A DNA stretch of 64,000 bases from Corbicula japonica (GCA_038501625.1 JAZAYU010000019.1:1510501-1574500), one strand, 5' to 3'; shown: positions 12,240 through 24,229, numbered from the stretch's first letter. Translations and numbers: made by a program. Notes: generated by a model not told the origin, from the letters alone.

Positions 12240-12592
12240 TATCGATAAACGTGACGTCGTGAGTCAGGTAAACTTGAAGCGCGGATATCGAAATTTGTTG
12301 ACATGTGTGGAGGTTTGAAAGAGTTTTGCATAAAAAACGAAACCGTTATTTATAAAGGATTACATATATTGATTCTACTTGAATGTGGCTTTTCAGGTAT
12401 GTAAATTTTTTAAAGGTACATATGGTTTAAGATGCTTTATGGAGCCGCCAACGTTGCGATCAAATTCCAGTCGGCGGCATATAGAAATAGAAGGAAAATT
12501 TTCCGCATTGATTTGAATGCTAACTGGGTTGTACGCGAAAGGCAAATATCGCATATATAGAAAAGCCTCTGTCGCGTACAAATAGTTGTGCT
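12240..12592 (+). repeat. Dispersed repeat shared with 53205-53572
   Basis: About 350 bp, same orientation as a segment just upstream of the MULE-type transposase at 53.8 kb. Shared blocks include GTTGACATGTGTGGAGG, TATATTGATTCTA, GGAAAATTTTCCG, and CAATTCGG or CAATGCGG variants. It may be the 5' flank of a lost MULE copy. It ends where the LINE fragment at 12594 begins. Confidence 0.65.
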
Positions 12593-12593
12593 A

Positions 12594-12935
12594 TCTTTTT
12601 GAGCATCCTCCCCATGTAACTCACCCATAATCTATAATTGGAGTAACATAAGCATAATAAAACATTTCTTTCATTTCATGAGTGAGATATTTTGATATGC
12701 GATGAAACAGATATAATTTTGACTTGAGTTTTTTGCAAACATTGTCTATTTGTGGTGACCATTTCATGGTTTTGTCTACGGTAACACCTAAAATAATCTG
12801 AGTTTCAACATTATGAATTTGCAATTGATTTATTGATACATTTAGAGGAGCAGAACATTTTAATCTTAGATTTTGACCAATGAGCATGCATGTTGTTTTT
12901 GCAGGATTTAATGCCCGACAACATGGATGTGCCAG
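12594..12935 (-). pseudogene. LINE reverse transcriptase C-terminal fragment
   Basis: On the minus strand the frame reads NPAKTTCMLIG, then ILGVTVDKTMKWSPQIDNVC and MFYYAYVTPIIDYG, which are the thumb and post-RT blocks of CR1-like elements. After DYG a TGA replaces the expected Cys codon, and the reading continues VTWGGCSKR before it ends at the neighbouring repeat. Only about 110 codons survive. It is a dead fragment, and the TGA falls in an otherwise intact stretch. Confidence 0.75.
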
Positions 12936-13139
12936 CTGATCTGGATCTACACTGGCCACACGTGTTAAAATGTGTAAATAAAGTAGTAAAGGGTCAAAAA
13001 TTAAGTTGCATTCAACAGTATACAGTTCTTTAATTTGAAATATATATATATCATATATTAAAACAAAAGAAAATACTATTTTATTCGGTACTGTATTTGC
13101 AGAAGTATACTCTAAATTAATTAACCATTTACTTTAGAA

Positions 13140-13345
13140 GCTTTATTACACAGACACATCTGTGCCATCAGATCAGAATCTAAACTGTTCGCTTTTTGCT
13201 TCATTTAATTCAGGTTGTTTCTGACAAAAAGGCCACCAGTGCAGCTTCGATCAGACGGCACGGATATGCGTGCTGATCTGGATCTACACTGGTTGCACAT
13301 GTGTAAAAATGTGTATATAGGGAGGAAAGGGTTAAGTTAGTAGTT
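13140..13345. repeat. Dispersed repeat with CTGATCTGGATCTACACTGG motif
   Basis: Contains CATCAGATCAGAATCTA, then CGATCAGACGGCACGGATA and CTGATCTGGATCTACACTGG, ending GGAGGAAAGGGTTAA. Related pieces with the same words occur near 6090-6180, 6400-6470, 7980, 8760, 12910, 44535 and 45110. The AACCCTTT ... AAAGGGTT ends suggest a MITE-like inverted-repeat element. Boundaries are approximate. Confidence 0.5.
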
Positions 13346-13689
13346 ACATGAAATAGATTAGATAATGAAGACATATTTTATATTCTTGACAGCAATATGC
13401 CATCATTTATGAAAAGGCATAATTCAAACAATGGTCAATCATGAGTTATCATTCTTGTTGTCAGAAATAACATTGTTTATGCAGATAATATTTTCCAAGT
13501 TTACTATTGGCAGAACAAAAACATTCTGAATTACAATTCATACACATATTGTTGGTTGTAATTTAGAAAGTTTATGTACTGTTGATAGAAAACTTGAAAT
13601 ATATCATCTGTGTTGACAAAATTATCTAAAAAGAAGAATGATAATGCATGATAGACCACTGTTTTAGTTATGCCCCTTGTAAATAACCT

Positions 13690-14000
13690 CATAAATTATG
13701 ACTTTACTACAAATTTCGATTTCAGATAAAACATCAAACACGATGCATGGCGACTGTTATTTTAGTTGAGGAGTAGGGCGGGAAAGTATAATTGACAGAA
13801 CATTGAACATTTTAATGCACACCTTTAGGAAAACCTTATTTGGACATAAAATACAGCGTCTTTTGATTGGAGCGGCAGTTTTAACAGTTGTCGCATGACA
13901 AAAATGTGGTTGGCATCTTGTGAAGTACTCAGTGCAACAGTTGTTTACAGAGGTTGCTCGCTGGGTCAAAATGTAATTGAATTCGAAATTTGTAGTAATA
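13690..14000. repeat. Repeat copy paired with 15280-15600
   Basis: Shares with 15280-15600 the blocks AACACGATGC, GACAGAACATTG, CACACCTTTAG, AAAATACAGC and GTTGCTNGCTGGGTCAA in the same order and orientation. A minus-strand frame here (CHATTVKTAAPIKRRCILCP) looks finger-like, but it is not preserved in the second copy. Confidence 0.6.
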
Positions 14001-14145
14001 TTTATTTAGGTAAAAGTTGTATGTCTACAAGACAATACCCCTGGCACCCAGTACTATCCCTTTATATCGCAAGTTTCACAAACATAATGTTTCATAATTT
14101 ATTTTTATAATTTAATCAAATTTATAATTTAATCAAGTCACCTAC

Positions 14146-14711
14146 TTTTGGTTTTGTCTCTTCTTCCCAATTTCCCTCGGTTACATTCTGCCAGTAAGAG
14201 GCGTTATTGACTCCATTCCCAGCCAATACTTCATGACTTTCTTCTGCCTCATCAGTGTTTTCATTGTCATCTACATCATCATATTCAGGTCCATTATCAC
14301 TGTCACTGTCCACAGCTTCTACTTTCACAGTAACTCCAAGTTCATTATTCACAAAACTAGGTGCAATATTATCATCTTGAAGTTGCACCAGGAATTCTGG
14401 CTGTGGTTTCTCCGATAAACTGGCACTGATACTTCCGGTAGAAAAGCTCTCATTAAGTTTTGGTACTTTTGCTACTGGATGTTCTGTATCCATTGACTTG
14501 GCGTGTCTCTTTCTGGAGTTACTAGGTTCTATATCAGTGTTACCAGAAATGTCAGGTGAAAGTCTAACTGTCTCATTTACTCTGTGTAAAGTGTTTTCCG
14601 GAACAGCCGACACCTTGTCTGTTTCTGTGGGAAATGTTGCTCGAGCAGGTGTTGTGCTCCGAGTGTTTATGCTCTTAACTGGACCAATTTTGTCTGTTAT
14701 TACAGACAGAT
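14146..14711 (-). CDS. Gene B: second coding exon, acidic linker region
   Basis: Acceptor TTTGATATTTCAG lies before the exon and donor GTAGGT after it; the start phase matches exon 1 at 16193 and the end phase is 0. It encodes about 189 residues: DLSVITDKIGPVKS at the start, VSAVPENT, a basic RKRHAKS and PVAKVPKL segment that could be a nuclear localisation signal, LVQLQDDNIAPSF, a strongly acidic stretch rich in Asp and Glu, then VLAGNG and NVTEGNWEEE. The same order is seen in gene C exon 2 (43739-44310). No finger domain is in this exon, and no zinc-finger exon for gene B was found to its left, so the gene may be incomplete. Confidence 0.7.
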
Positions 14712-14824
14712 CTGAAATATCAAACCTACATGTATATATACATGTATGTACATTAAACAAAATAAATAAATTTGATGTGATAACTATAATATGCCTCCAT
14801 TTGGTGGCATAAAAAACAAGCAGA

Positions 14825-15105
14825 AACTAGCAACACTGATACCGCCACTGCTACAACAACATTTGTAACAAAGGGCCATAACTCTGGAAAAAATAGTTGG
14901 AGGAAAAAATCTTTCTTTATGATCATCTACAAATCCTGCTTGATCATCTGTGCAAGTTTGTAAGAAATCAGACCATACATCGTGTAGTTAATGAGGAGTT
15001 GATGCCACATTATTTGAGGATGTATGGATGAACAGACAGATGTATGTATAGACAAACAAGTGCAACTTTATATGCCTCCAATTTGTGGGAGCATAAAAAG
15101 GTAAT
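14825..15105 (-). mobile_element. Helentron/HINE-like element, family 4, copy 1
   Basis: Aligned with the copy at 15630-15919: CTAG end (GAAACTAGCAACACTG), the CCGCCACTGCTACAACAA block, GGGCCATAACTCTGG, a GACAGA-rich stretch, and a terminal TATGCCTCC ... GTGGGAGCATA palindrome. A partial palindrome end of another copy (TATGCCTCCATTTGGTGGCATA, in two pieces) abuts it at 14792-14813. It lies in gene B intron 1. Confidence 0.6.
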
Positions 15106-15279
15106 GATTTTGTATAACAACCACACAAATTTCTATAACACTAATTTGATATATTATTTAAAAACAAAATCTATTCCTTCTTTTAAAACACAAGGCAGGG
15201 CTATTTTCATAGGTAGCCAAAAAATGAAATGACAAGCAGACTTGTGATTTCAGTTAGATTTTAGCTTGCAACCAAAACA
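15106..15279. other. Intron 1 of gene B, unremarkable
   Basis: AT-rich intronic DNA between repeat copies; nothing recognised. Confidence 0.4.
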
Positions 15280-15600
15280 TCTAACACGATGCGCGGCCAA
15301 TGATTATTTTTATTGAGAAATAGGGATAGTATAATCGACAGAACATTGTTTGTTGTTAATCAAGCCTTCAGGTTGCTTTACTTTAAGCCACACCTTTAGT
15401 AATTGTTTCAGTATCTGCAAGGGGAATGAAGGAACAGCGACAAAAAATTTGATTGCCAGCAAAATCAATTTGGAAGTAAAATACAGCATCTTTTGATAAG
15501 AGTGGCAGTTCTTACAGTCATTGCAAGACAAAAACAGTGCAACAGGTGGAGGTTGCTTGCTGGGTCAATATCTAATTGAAATCAAAATTTGTAGTAAATG
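15280..15600. repeat. Repeat copy paired with 13690-14000
   Basis: Second copy of the pair, inside gene B intron 1. It carries an extra segment near 15385-15470 absent from the other copy. The minus strand has a 73-codon frame starting MSCNDCKNCHSYQK, but the other copy does not keep that frame, so coding is not supported. Confidence 0.6.
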
Positions 15601-15629
15601 TTACTGTAGAAATAAATAGTGATGAAACT

Positions 15630-15919
15630 AGAATGTGTCCTTGGGCACTGATGCCCCCACTGCTGCAACAAAATTTGTAATAACAAAGGGCCATAACTCT
15701 GGTAAAAATGGCCACAGAAAAAATTCCTTTCTTTACGATCATCTACACATCCTGCTTGATCATCTGAGCAAGTTTAAAAGAAATCCGCCTTTAAGTTAGG
15801 AGGAGTTGATGCCACAAGATTTGGGGATGTACAGATGGATGTACATACGGAGGGACGGACGGACGGACTGATGGACAAGTGCAACTCTATATGCCTTCCA
15901 CTTTGTGGGGGCATAAACA
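15630..15919 (-). mobile_element. Helentron/HINE-like element, family 4, copy 2
   Basis: Read on the minus strand: the 5' palindrome TATGCCCCCAC / GTGGAAGGCATA, a CCGT microsatellite, a body with CATAACTC-like words, the inverted arm GTGGGGGCAT, a hairpin around GTGCCCAAGGACAC, and the end ATTCTAGTTT. Length is about 290 bp, without tandem arrays, the shortest form of the shared architecture in this window. Confidence 0.65.
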
Positions 15920-16192
15920 AGTGTCTTCTTGAAATTAAAGTGATTCATTCAATCATTGAAATGACCTTTAAAACAGTGAGCATACAACTTTACTGCATTT
16001 CACTGAAGTAAATAAATTTACGACTTGAAAAAATTTAATAATAAAATTAACAATTACTGATAAAGGAATGATTGATAATAGGTATTTCTTTCAATAAATG
16101 TAACAATAAAAAATTTCAAAATAACCAATAACACATTTTTCCATAATATGGCTCATATAAATTAATTATGATAACCTTAAATATATTCATAC

Positions 16193-16289
16193 CTGGTTTA
16201 AGAAAGTTCCATCCTTGGTCTATGAAGAAGGACTTCAGAGCTGACTCCTGATCCAGAGTTACATACAGCATCATCAGGTACGACTCCAT
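16193..16289 (-). CDS. Gene B: first coding exon
   Basis: ATG at 16289 in an ACAATGG context. The 97-nt exon encodes MESYLMMLYVTLDQESA through DQGWNFLKP plus one base, followed by a GTATGAAT donor. It matches gene C exon 1 at 94 of 97 positions by eye. An upstream in-frame ATG at about 16340 is not chosen, because genes A and C both start at this ATG and similarity in their leaders is non-coding. Together with the exon at 14146-14711 the joined frame is open. About 500 bp of upstream DNA also resembles the gene C leader, so the two genes are duplicates. Role unknown; probably a nuclear DNA-binding protein by analogy with gene C. Confidence 0.7.
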
Positions 16290-16299
16290 TGTTTCGTTT

Positions 16300-16799
16300 A
16301 GGTCTCTGGGTGACTTTTGTTTAGACCCTATGTCAGCCAACTCGAACAGGAATGTTTGTACAATGTCGGAAATTGTAGTATATTAAAATAAGTCCTGTAT
16401 TTTCTGTTCCTTTTTCACTGGCTTTTATATCCACTGATTCCAAGTCCTAAAAATCTATATGCTCAATCTAAGCCCAACACTCAACGTCTGCCTGGTCCTC
16501 TAACTAAAAATAAGAAAAACAAGACCTGTCACCTTATTAATGTGAAAAATGCCCTTGAAATAGGGTTTATTTGTGACTTCAGGTCATCTGGAAGGGGAAA
16601 ACACAAACAATGGATTGTGCCAAACTTGTGTGGTTAGTTACTTGGCACATCCTTATTTCCATCTGGATAGCTTTACCCTCATGTTGGGATACAGTCATGT
16701 AGGGAATGGTGGTGTGGAACCTAGATCAATTTAAATTTTTCTCTTAGAAATAATTTTATTTTAAATATTCCTACAAAGCTATGGACGATTTTAAACTTT
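16300..16799 (-). other. 5' flank and leader of gene B
   Basis: Shares words with the gene C upstream region at 45530-45900 (for example GAAAACAAGA, GGTCAWCTGGAARGG and AACAATGGA). No clear TATA box or initiator can be assigned. Confidence 0.4.
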
Positions 16800-16920
16800 T
16801 ATCCAGTTTTATCATTATATTTCAACAACGATGGTGAACTTCCAAATCTAACAACTACGCGGAGAAGAAATTGACTGTAAAAAACGGTATTGTTATAAGT
16901 TTTCGCGATTAACAACAAAG

Positions 16921-17882
16921 ATGACAGGGCTTCAAGCGACCGCAATATGCTTCGTCTATATCCTTGCTGGTATATTGTACCCATCATCCAACTGTTCCCA
17001 TCGATCTATAGAACTATCTGCAGATATTATCCAATCTCGAACCAGTGAAATAGTGAATATGTGGTCTACCACCTCAGAGTCTGGGTCGAACCGACCAGGG
17101 GACGATCTCCTTAGATTTTTTACCCAATGGGATAATTGTGAAAATGTACTGGACATGCATTTTATACTATACTATCATATGAAATATACAAGAAGACTGA
17201 AATCTCGGCCAATTACACTGAAAAACTGTTCCAAACTATATCTTATTCTTCTGGCTGGAGATGTAGCAACAAATCCTGGCCCTGTTGCTAACCCTTGTGG
17301 ATACTGTGCCAGACCGGTGGCTAAAACCCATAGAGCTGTGCTATGTGAAGCATGTTACTACTGGTGGCACATTAAATGTGCAGGTATCTCCCCAAATGAA
17401 TATCAAAAACTGAGTAAATCTACAGACCCCTGGATATGCAGTGTTTGTAACTCATTTCAATTTACGGACTCTTTTTTCTCAGATATTTATATTCTCGATT
17501 CTGAAAGCGACGGAGGAAACTCATTCACAGACTCAAAAAATGATTTATTTGACTCTATAAAGGTAACACGACGTGAAAATCCAAATAAGTTCTTATGTGC
17601 CTACATAAATATAAACAGTCTCCGATATAAATTTTGTGACATAAAAGAATTACTTACAAAAAACATTGTTGATCTACTGTTTATTTCAGAAACAAAACTA
17701 GATGATACTTTTGTTGATGCACAATTCCAGGCTGATAACTACCATCTATGGAGAGCCGACAGGGATGCACATGGGGGAGGGATTGTTGCATATCTGAGAT
17801 CAGACCTTGCAGGTGATCGTAAAAAACATTTAGAATTTAAATGTATAGAATCACTATGTGTAGAGGTCATCATAGATCATAG
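16921..17882 (+). pseudogene. CR1-like LINE ORF, N-terminal part: 2A-like motif, PHD-like finger, endonuclease start
   Basis: Residues 5-20 are hydrophobic and resemble a signal sequence. Residues 113-121 read GDVATNPGP, a 2A-like ribosome-skipping motif preceded by the usual hydrophobic YLILLA. A PHD-like C4HC3 finger spans about residues 125-175 (CGYC, CEACYYWWHIKC, WICSVC). The AP-type endonuclease starts near residue 220 (NINSLRYKFCDIKELL, ISETKLD, GGGIVAYLR). The frame ends at a stop at 17889 because of a single indel near 17880; the next frame continues the endonuclease at WLISGLYRPPS (17883). Family knowledge: PHD and 2A-like motifs at the start of CR1/L2-like ORFs are known in invertebrates. 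Confidence 0.85.
17242..17283 (+). other. 2A-like peptide coding site in LINE ORF
   Basis: Encodes LYLILLAGDVATNPGP in one stretch, the Gly-Pro junction being codons 17278-17283. The canonical core is D(V/I)ExNPGP; here Ala replaces the Glu, so activity is uncertain. If active, it would release the N-terminal hydrophobic segment from the PHD-endonuclease-RT part. Confidence 0.55.
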
Positions 17883-20424
17883 TGGCTGATCTCTGGGCTG
17901 TACAGACCACCTAGTGCAAACGACAGTGAGTGCCTAGATGATATGCACAGAACCATAGACCAGGTGGCAACAAATTATGATAATTTTGTGTTCCTTGGTG
18001 ACATGAACTATAACTGTCTTATACTTGACAAATGTAAAAGTCTTATGGAAATTTTTGATGTTTTTGATTTGACAAATGTTATAAACGAACCAACTTGCTT
18101 TCCAGCAATCAATAACCCAAGCTTGCTAGATATAATCTTTACAAATATGCCTAAAAAATGTCAAAATATTTTAAACTTTAATTGTGGTATCAGTGATTGC
18201 CACAATATGATTGGCTTTACTCTGGGTTTGATTGTGCCAAAACCTTTAGATAGGTGGGTTAAATACAGAAGTTTTAAATCTTTTAATGAGGAGGAATTTT
18301 TATCAGATCTGAGTTCTGTAGATTTTAATCAGATTCTAGACAAAAATGTAAACATTAACACCTCATCAGAAAAATTATCATCAGCCATTTTAAATTGCTT
18401 TGATAAACATGCACCCATTAAAACAAAGCGGAAGCCCCTGCAACCTGCTCCTTTTATGAACTCATTCTTACGGAAAACAATATATAAACGAAAAATGTTG
18501 TTTAACAAATTTTTGAGAAATAAATCCTCTGCAACATGGGAAGAGTATAGAAAGATGAGAAATTATGTAACTAAAGTTAAAAAACAGTCAATCAGAAATT
18601 ATTTTTTAGATAGGTGCTCTGGTGGACCAAAGGAAGGTGATTTTTGGAAAACAATTAAACCTTTCATAACAAACAAAGGGACAATTTGTCAAAAAAATCT
18701 TGTATTAAATGAAAATAATGAATTAGTTTCGGACCAGACTGAGGTTAGTGATATCTTTAATGATTTCTATGTTAATGTTGCAAAAGATCTAGGCAATGGC
18801 AGTATGATTAGTGATTCTGATCATGTTAGTATTAAGAAAATTGTTGAAAACCATAGTGATATTGATGAGTTAATATTTAAGCCAGTAACAAGTGATTTTG
18901 TGAGTAAACAGATTAAAGGTATGAATAGTAAAAAGGCTACAGGCCATGATAATATATCAGTTAAAATGATGAAAATTGCATCCCCAGTAATAGCCCAACC
19001 TGTTGCTGATCTAGTTAATAGATGTCTTGAGGAATCTGTATTTCCTGACAATATGAAAGTTGCTCAGGTGGTACCGGTGCATAAGAAAAACAGTGTGCTC
19101 GATAAAAGTAATTATAGGCCAGTAAGTCTTTTGCCGATTGCCTCGAAAGTCTTTGAGAGGGCCATTTATGTACAGCTCATGGATCATTTTGAAAAAATAT
19201 TTAACCCTTTCCTAAGTGCTTTCCGTCCAGGCTATGGCTGTAACACCACATTACTAAAAATCATTGAAGACTGGAAATATTTTTTAGATAAAAATATGTA
19301 TGTAGCAGCGGTGCTGATGGACCTCTCAAAGGCTTTTGATTGCCTGCCTCATGACCTACTCTTGTTAAAACTTAAGCATTATAATACATCTGACCAATCT
19401 GTCAAACTCATAAAAAGCTATTTATCAAATAGAAAACAGTGTGTTAAAATTGGCAGTGTCTGTAGTAATTTCCGAAGTATTATTAAAGGGGTACCACAGG
19501 GGTCTATATTAGGACCAGTTTTATTCAACATATTTATAAATGATATTTTTTATTTTGTTGATAAAGGTCAGTTGTATAACTATGCTGATGATAACACCCT
19601 CTCTTATGCTAGCCATTGTAAAGATGATCTGGTAAAAACTCTAGAGTCTGAAAGCCTTAAGCTCACTGAATGGTTCTCCAACAACCATATGAAAGCAAAC
19701 CCTGAAAAATTTCAGGCTATTGCTCTTGGCAAGAAGACTCACAGAGAGAATATACATTTTAACTTGGACACTATAACTATTTCCTGTGATGAAGAAGTTA
19801 AACTTCTTGGTGTAAACTTAGATTTTATGTTAAATTTTAATTCACATGTGTCTTATATATGCAGGAAAGCATCTAAGCAACTGAATGTATTAAAAAGAAT
19901 AGGTAGACATCTTAACAGATTAGGCAGACTTACTATTTATCATTCATTTATCCTGTCAAATTTTAACTACTGTCCTTTAACCTGGCATTTTACCAATGAT
20001 TCAAACACTAGAAAAATGGAAAAGATTCAAGAAAGAGCTCTAAGATTTATTTACGAAGATTATAGTAGTAATTATGAACAACTGTTAATAAAATCTGGTT
20101 TGGTGTCACTAAAAATTAGAAGAATTAGATATATTGCTTTAGAAACCTACAAAATACTTAATCATCTGAACCCATCATACTTACATGACCTTGTCAAATA
20201 TAAAAATAACCATTACAATTTTAGATAGTTACACAAACACTGTAGAAATTCCACAACCCAGAACTGAAAATTATGGTAAGAAGTCATTCAGATATGCTGC
20301 TGCCAAACTATGGAATTCTTTGCCGGAAAATTTTAGAACAGCAACTTCTTTTAACCAATTTAGAACTTTAGTTAACAATTGGCATGAAGATAAATGTATA
20401 TGCGCATCTTGTAGTATCACCTAA
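17883..20424 (+). pseudogene. CR1-like LINE endonuclease C-terminus and reverse transcriptase, frameshifted
   Basis: Continues the endonuclease (FVFLGDMNYN, LDIIFTN, GISDCHNMIGF) and then the full RT: KKATGHDNISVKMMK, VVPVHKK, NYRPVSLLPIASKVFE, MDLSKAFDCLPHDLL, KGVPQGSILGPVLF and YADDNTLSY, followed by thumb and C-terminal blocks (KLLGVNLDFML, NYCPLTWHF). The main frame stops at 20228; a 4-base insertion around 20226-20229 separates it from the last block, TENYGKKSFRYAAAKLWNSL, which ends at 20424. The catalytic Asp residues are present. Two small indels are the only visible lesions, so the family was active recently. Confidence 0.9.
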
Positions 20425-21075
20425 ATCTGACCAATAATTGGCAGCAGGATATTATATATATGTTAAACTTGCTTTTTGAATTGCTTTTCAATGTTTTATG
20501 TGTGTACCAAACTTAGTCTATTTAATTATGTCTGTACAATATTATAATGTGCTTAGTATGTGATAACAACTATGTTCTGTCTGCATGCCTCTGGTCTACA
20601 TGTGTATTAGATGCTTGCCTATGTAAGTTGATAGTATGAGTCTTTGTGTCTTAGCTGAATTAAGTTAACTGTTTGACTGTGTTTTTATTTTGCTAGCATG
20701 TGCTTTACCTGTGTCTTAGAACTATACTCCAGCGCTACTTGAGTCTATATTAATGTGCGTAACATGTACTTAGATTATATGTCTTAAGCTGTATACTTGC
20801 AATCTTTTTTAGCCAATACAATAAATTTTATAATAAGCTTTAGCTAGCATATCATACTGTTATGTATATGCATTTATATTAACTACATTACAGATTGTAA
20901 TAACTTTAATAATCTGAAGTTTATTTATTTAATTTTTAATAATTTATTTTATATGTGCTGCATGATCATCATATATGTGCTTTGCTTGATTAATTAGTCG
21001 GTGTTAAAAGCTCTTTAGAGCTTATGTTAATTGTTGATTATCCGACTCTATGTAAATAAAATTTACTTGACTTGA

Positions 21076-22029
21076 AACTGCCCATTGCCCAACTCTGGCA
21101 TCTGCTTTGCATATTAACATTATCACACTGATGTCATAAAAATAGTCTGCTAGTCTGGATTTTTGTGAAGAAACAAAGTAATTTTTGCAACATCTGATGA
21201 TTAAGTCTTTCTATAATTATCTCATTTGGTATGCAAATTTCTATGCTCTTAAATATAAAAAATCATTAAATAAATTAATATGATCTACCACCCTCATTGC
21301 TCTTCCTCCATTTTGACAGTTCTGTCATAAAATAAGTATTTGTTATTTAAACTGAACTTTCAATATTCTTTTTTTAAAGTATGCAGCTTGGGAGAATGGT
21401 ACATTTTATTGTAAACAGAAAATTGAGTCAACATCTGCATGTGTAGAATCATGTATGTGATTTCAGTATGACACCATTTTAAACTCATTTAAGCAAAATC
21501 TTGCTGATAAATGACAAGTTTTTGACAACCAACCAATTCCTGAATGGATACACTTTCTATCTGATAGGTACCTGTCTTAAGCTGTTAAAAGTGTTATATA
21601 CCACTGTTAAGCATTTATGAAAGGTGTGCTGAGTTGCCCCACAACACTAAACCTTATCTTCACCAAATAACAATGATATATTCTCTATCTCTTTTTTAGG
21701 CTTTTTGACACTGACAGGAGTTTGACAGGAGATTCAAAATGACTGACATTGTAAACAACAACATGGCCGACCTGCGCCCGCTAAAGTGCAATTTAGCCAT
21801 ATTTTGGTTATTTATCAGCTGAATATCCTAAAAATGATGAAAATCGCCCTTCAGATTCAGCAGGCAGTCACTAGTGGAACCCTGAAAGTGGGGTGGTTGA
21901 TAACCGGGGTCCGTTTCCAACATACCTCCTCTTATTTGGTTGCTAAAATGATTAAAATGCCGAATATTTTTTTTACCAAATGTTGCAATTTAACGAATCA
22001 TACCCTAGTGAACGACTTGAACAAAAAAT
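21076..22029. other. Intergenic, no gene recognised
   Basis: AT-rich. A plus frame at 21786-22076 has no domain and no splice support. Nothing else identified. Confidence 0.4.
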
Positions 22030-22760
22030 CATTTTCAACGCACCGTCCGCGATGGAATAGTTGTTGTTGTTATTGAAATTAACCTAAAGAAAAAAATATA
22101 CTGCCATCTGAAATGTGTAGCCTTGACTGTTTCACTGCGCATGTCTGTATTTTCTGATAACGACGGAGAAAGTCTATGTGTAGTCATCGCTCTCTGAATA
22201 GACAGTAAGACCGGTGTAAACACAATGCTGTCATCTGTATATGGAATTCAACTGACGTAAGGTAACTGCGCAGTCAATATACCACAAAACCAGATTATGT
22301 CATGAAATAAGTTGTTAGGGCGAAAGTCCTATAGTCCTAGATAGTCTTTCCTATATAAACTATAGTAAACATGACATATTTCGAAAAGGCTTGCAATCAT
22401 AGCTTGTACCATTTAATAAGTCTGTAATCAGGCAAATTTTCACTGCTGAATTTCTTGTTTCAAAACTTCAACAGCAGTTACATGGTGAGTGAGCAAGACT
22501 AACTGGAAAGTCCTATTCCTGATAACAATTATATTTCCAGTTTCATGTAAAGTGTTTTCATACTACATGTAGGTTTCAAATAAGACGACACAAACAATTA
22601 ACGACATAGAGAAACCTTCGGGTTACCGCCTTGGAACCGTGATCAGTGGCAAAACAAATTGCCACTGGGGATTTAAGGTTTCACAGGTTCTAGGTTGCAC
22701 CAACCTCACACATGCCCCTAACAGATTCTCATATCAACAAACAAGTGCAATCCCAAGCTA
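22030..22760 (+). repeat. Dispersed repeat family X, copy 1
   Basis: Begins with a GTTGTTGTTRTTG... AATTAACCYAAAGAAAAAAATRTA block also found at 51660. It ends with the conserved ACCGCCTTGGAAC, CAGTGGCAAAACA, TTGCCACTGGGG and TGCACCAACCTCACAC words also found at 24230, 34365 (weak) and 52390. No coding conservation. Confidence 0.6.
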
Positions 22761-22959
22761 GGTCTTCATGCAAGCTTGCTATAACCAAAGTTTCATCATG
22801 ATTGGTTAATCCAAACTGAACTTATTGACCGGCAACAATTTTTGATGCCGCCCGCCCGCCATACCCAAATCTTGAACACCTGGTAAAAATGGATGTCTTG
22901 AAAAAATGTTGGTCAAGTTAAAATATATTGATAGTTTAAAAAAGAAGCAAAAGTGTGAC

Positions 22960-23760
22960 ATAGGTGTCCTTTTCACTTAAAACTTGGAATAAATCATAAT
23001 CAGAAACAACAACATCAGTTATAACAAGGACCATAACTCCTGTTTGAATAATTTTTGAATTATGCCACTTTCAAATTCAACTTTTACATGAAACTTCATG
23101 TTGACTTAACTTTTAAGTACTTGTTCTATTCACTTAATATTCAAAATATATCATCTTCATGAACAATGTCATAACTAACAAAAAGAATGATAACTCCTGT
23201 TCGACTATTTTATGAGTTATGCCCCTTTCACCTGCAACTGTAACATGAAGCTTAATGTTGCCAATAACTTTTAAAGTACTTGTCTTATTTACATAATACT
23301 TGGAATATATTATCTTCATGAACAACAACATCGGATACAACACAAAACTCCTGTTTGACTATTTTTGATTTGATCCTCTTTCAGATGCAACTAATTGTTG
23401 CATATAACTTTTAAAGTACTTGTCCTATTCAAAACCTATAAAAATAAATAGGTCTTTGTCCTATTCATTTAATTCTTGGAATATATAATCATGAACAACA
23501 CTATCAGTGACACTAAAATGATATTTCCTGTTTCAATATTTCTTGAGTTTTGCCCCTTTCACATGCAACTTTAATATGAAACTTAATGATGACTTTAACT
23601 TTGAAAGTACTCGTCCTATTCACTTAATACTCGGAATATATCAAACATTGCAATCTGTTACATCAAAAATGATAACTCATGTTTGACTATTTTTTGAGGT
23701 TTGCCCCTTTCAAATGCAACTTTAACATGAAACATAAGTGGCCCATAAAATTGTTAATGC
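22960..23760 (+). repeat. Diverged tandem array, unit about 150-180 bp
   Basis: About five units, each with a CATAACTCCTGTTTGA-like word, TTTTGAGTTATGCCCCTTTC, ACATGAAACTTAATG, and AAGTACTTGTCCTATTCA. Units are diverged and AT-rich. The CATAACTC / TTATGCCCC pair is shared with the arrays at 25480, 58000 and others. Confidence 0.75.
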
Positions 23761-24229
23761 TAAGTCGATGCCAACTTTGGTCAATATCTGAATTACATTT
23801 AAAGACCATTTAAGATTACCTTCATGGTCAGAAAATCTTTAATGCATTTCTTTGAAAATCCATTAAGTACAAGCACTTAAATGAATGTAGGTTAATTTTA
23901 AATAATTTATCTCTACAAAATTTCATTTGAAAAAAAGGTAGAAATATGTGCTTGGATGTTAATGTTTACATTTAAACAGTGGTACGGATGGTATGTTTGA
24001 CATGAAAAATGCCATTTCAATCTTTCAAACTTTATTTACATCCTAAGTTTCTTAGTACAACAATACCAAAAACATGAAATACATACATCATGATAATCAA
24101 TATAACTGAACCTATATTACACATTAATTGTAGTTGTAACGAAGTTATAATGCTTAAACAACAATTGTTATACAGAAAATATACTGATTCTGATTTTTTA
24201 CAGTAGTATTAGGTGTGTATTTTCAAAAT
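23761..24229. other. AT-rich intergenic DNA
   Basis: Nothing recognised. Confidence 0.4.

Larger units (their letters stand above)
16800..21075 (+). mobile_element. Near full-length CR1-like LINE
   Basis: One coding unit (16921-20424) with two frameshifts, an AT-rich 3' UTR of about 650 bp, and a 3' end reading GTAAATAAAATTTACTTGACTTG. The 5' end is approximate, since no target duplication was found. It lies about 0.5 kb upstream of gene B in divergent orientation, so its 5' end faces the gene B start. Confidence 0.8.

Noticed and set aside
12393..12581. Minus frame of 62 codons matching one of 63 codons at 53359-53550
   Set aside because: The DNA is homologous, but indels change the frame in the middle, so protein conservation is not supported.
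13757..13969. Cys-rich minus frame that could be an exon of gene B
   Set aside because: The paralogous repeat at 15280-15600 does not keep the frame and no splice sites fit gene B exon 2.
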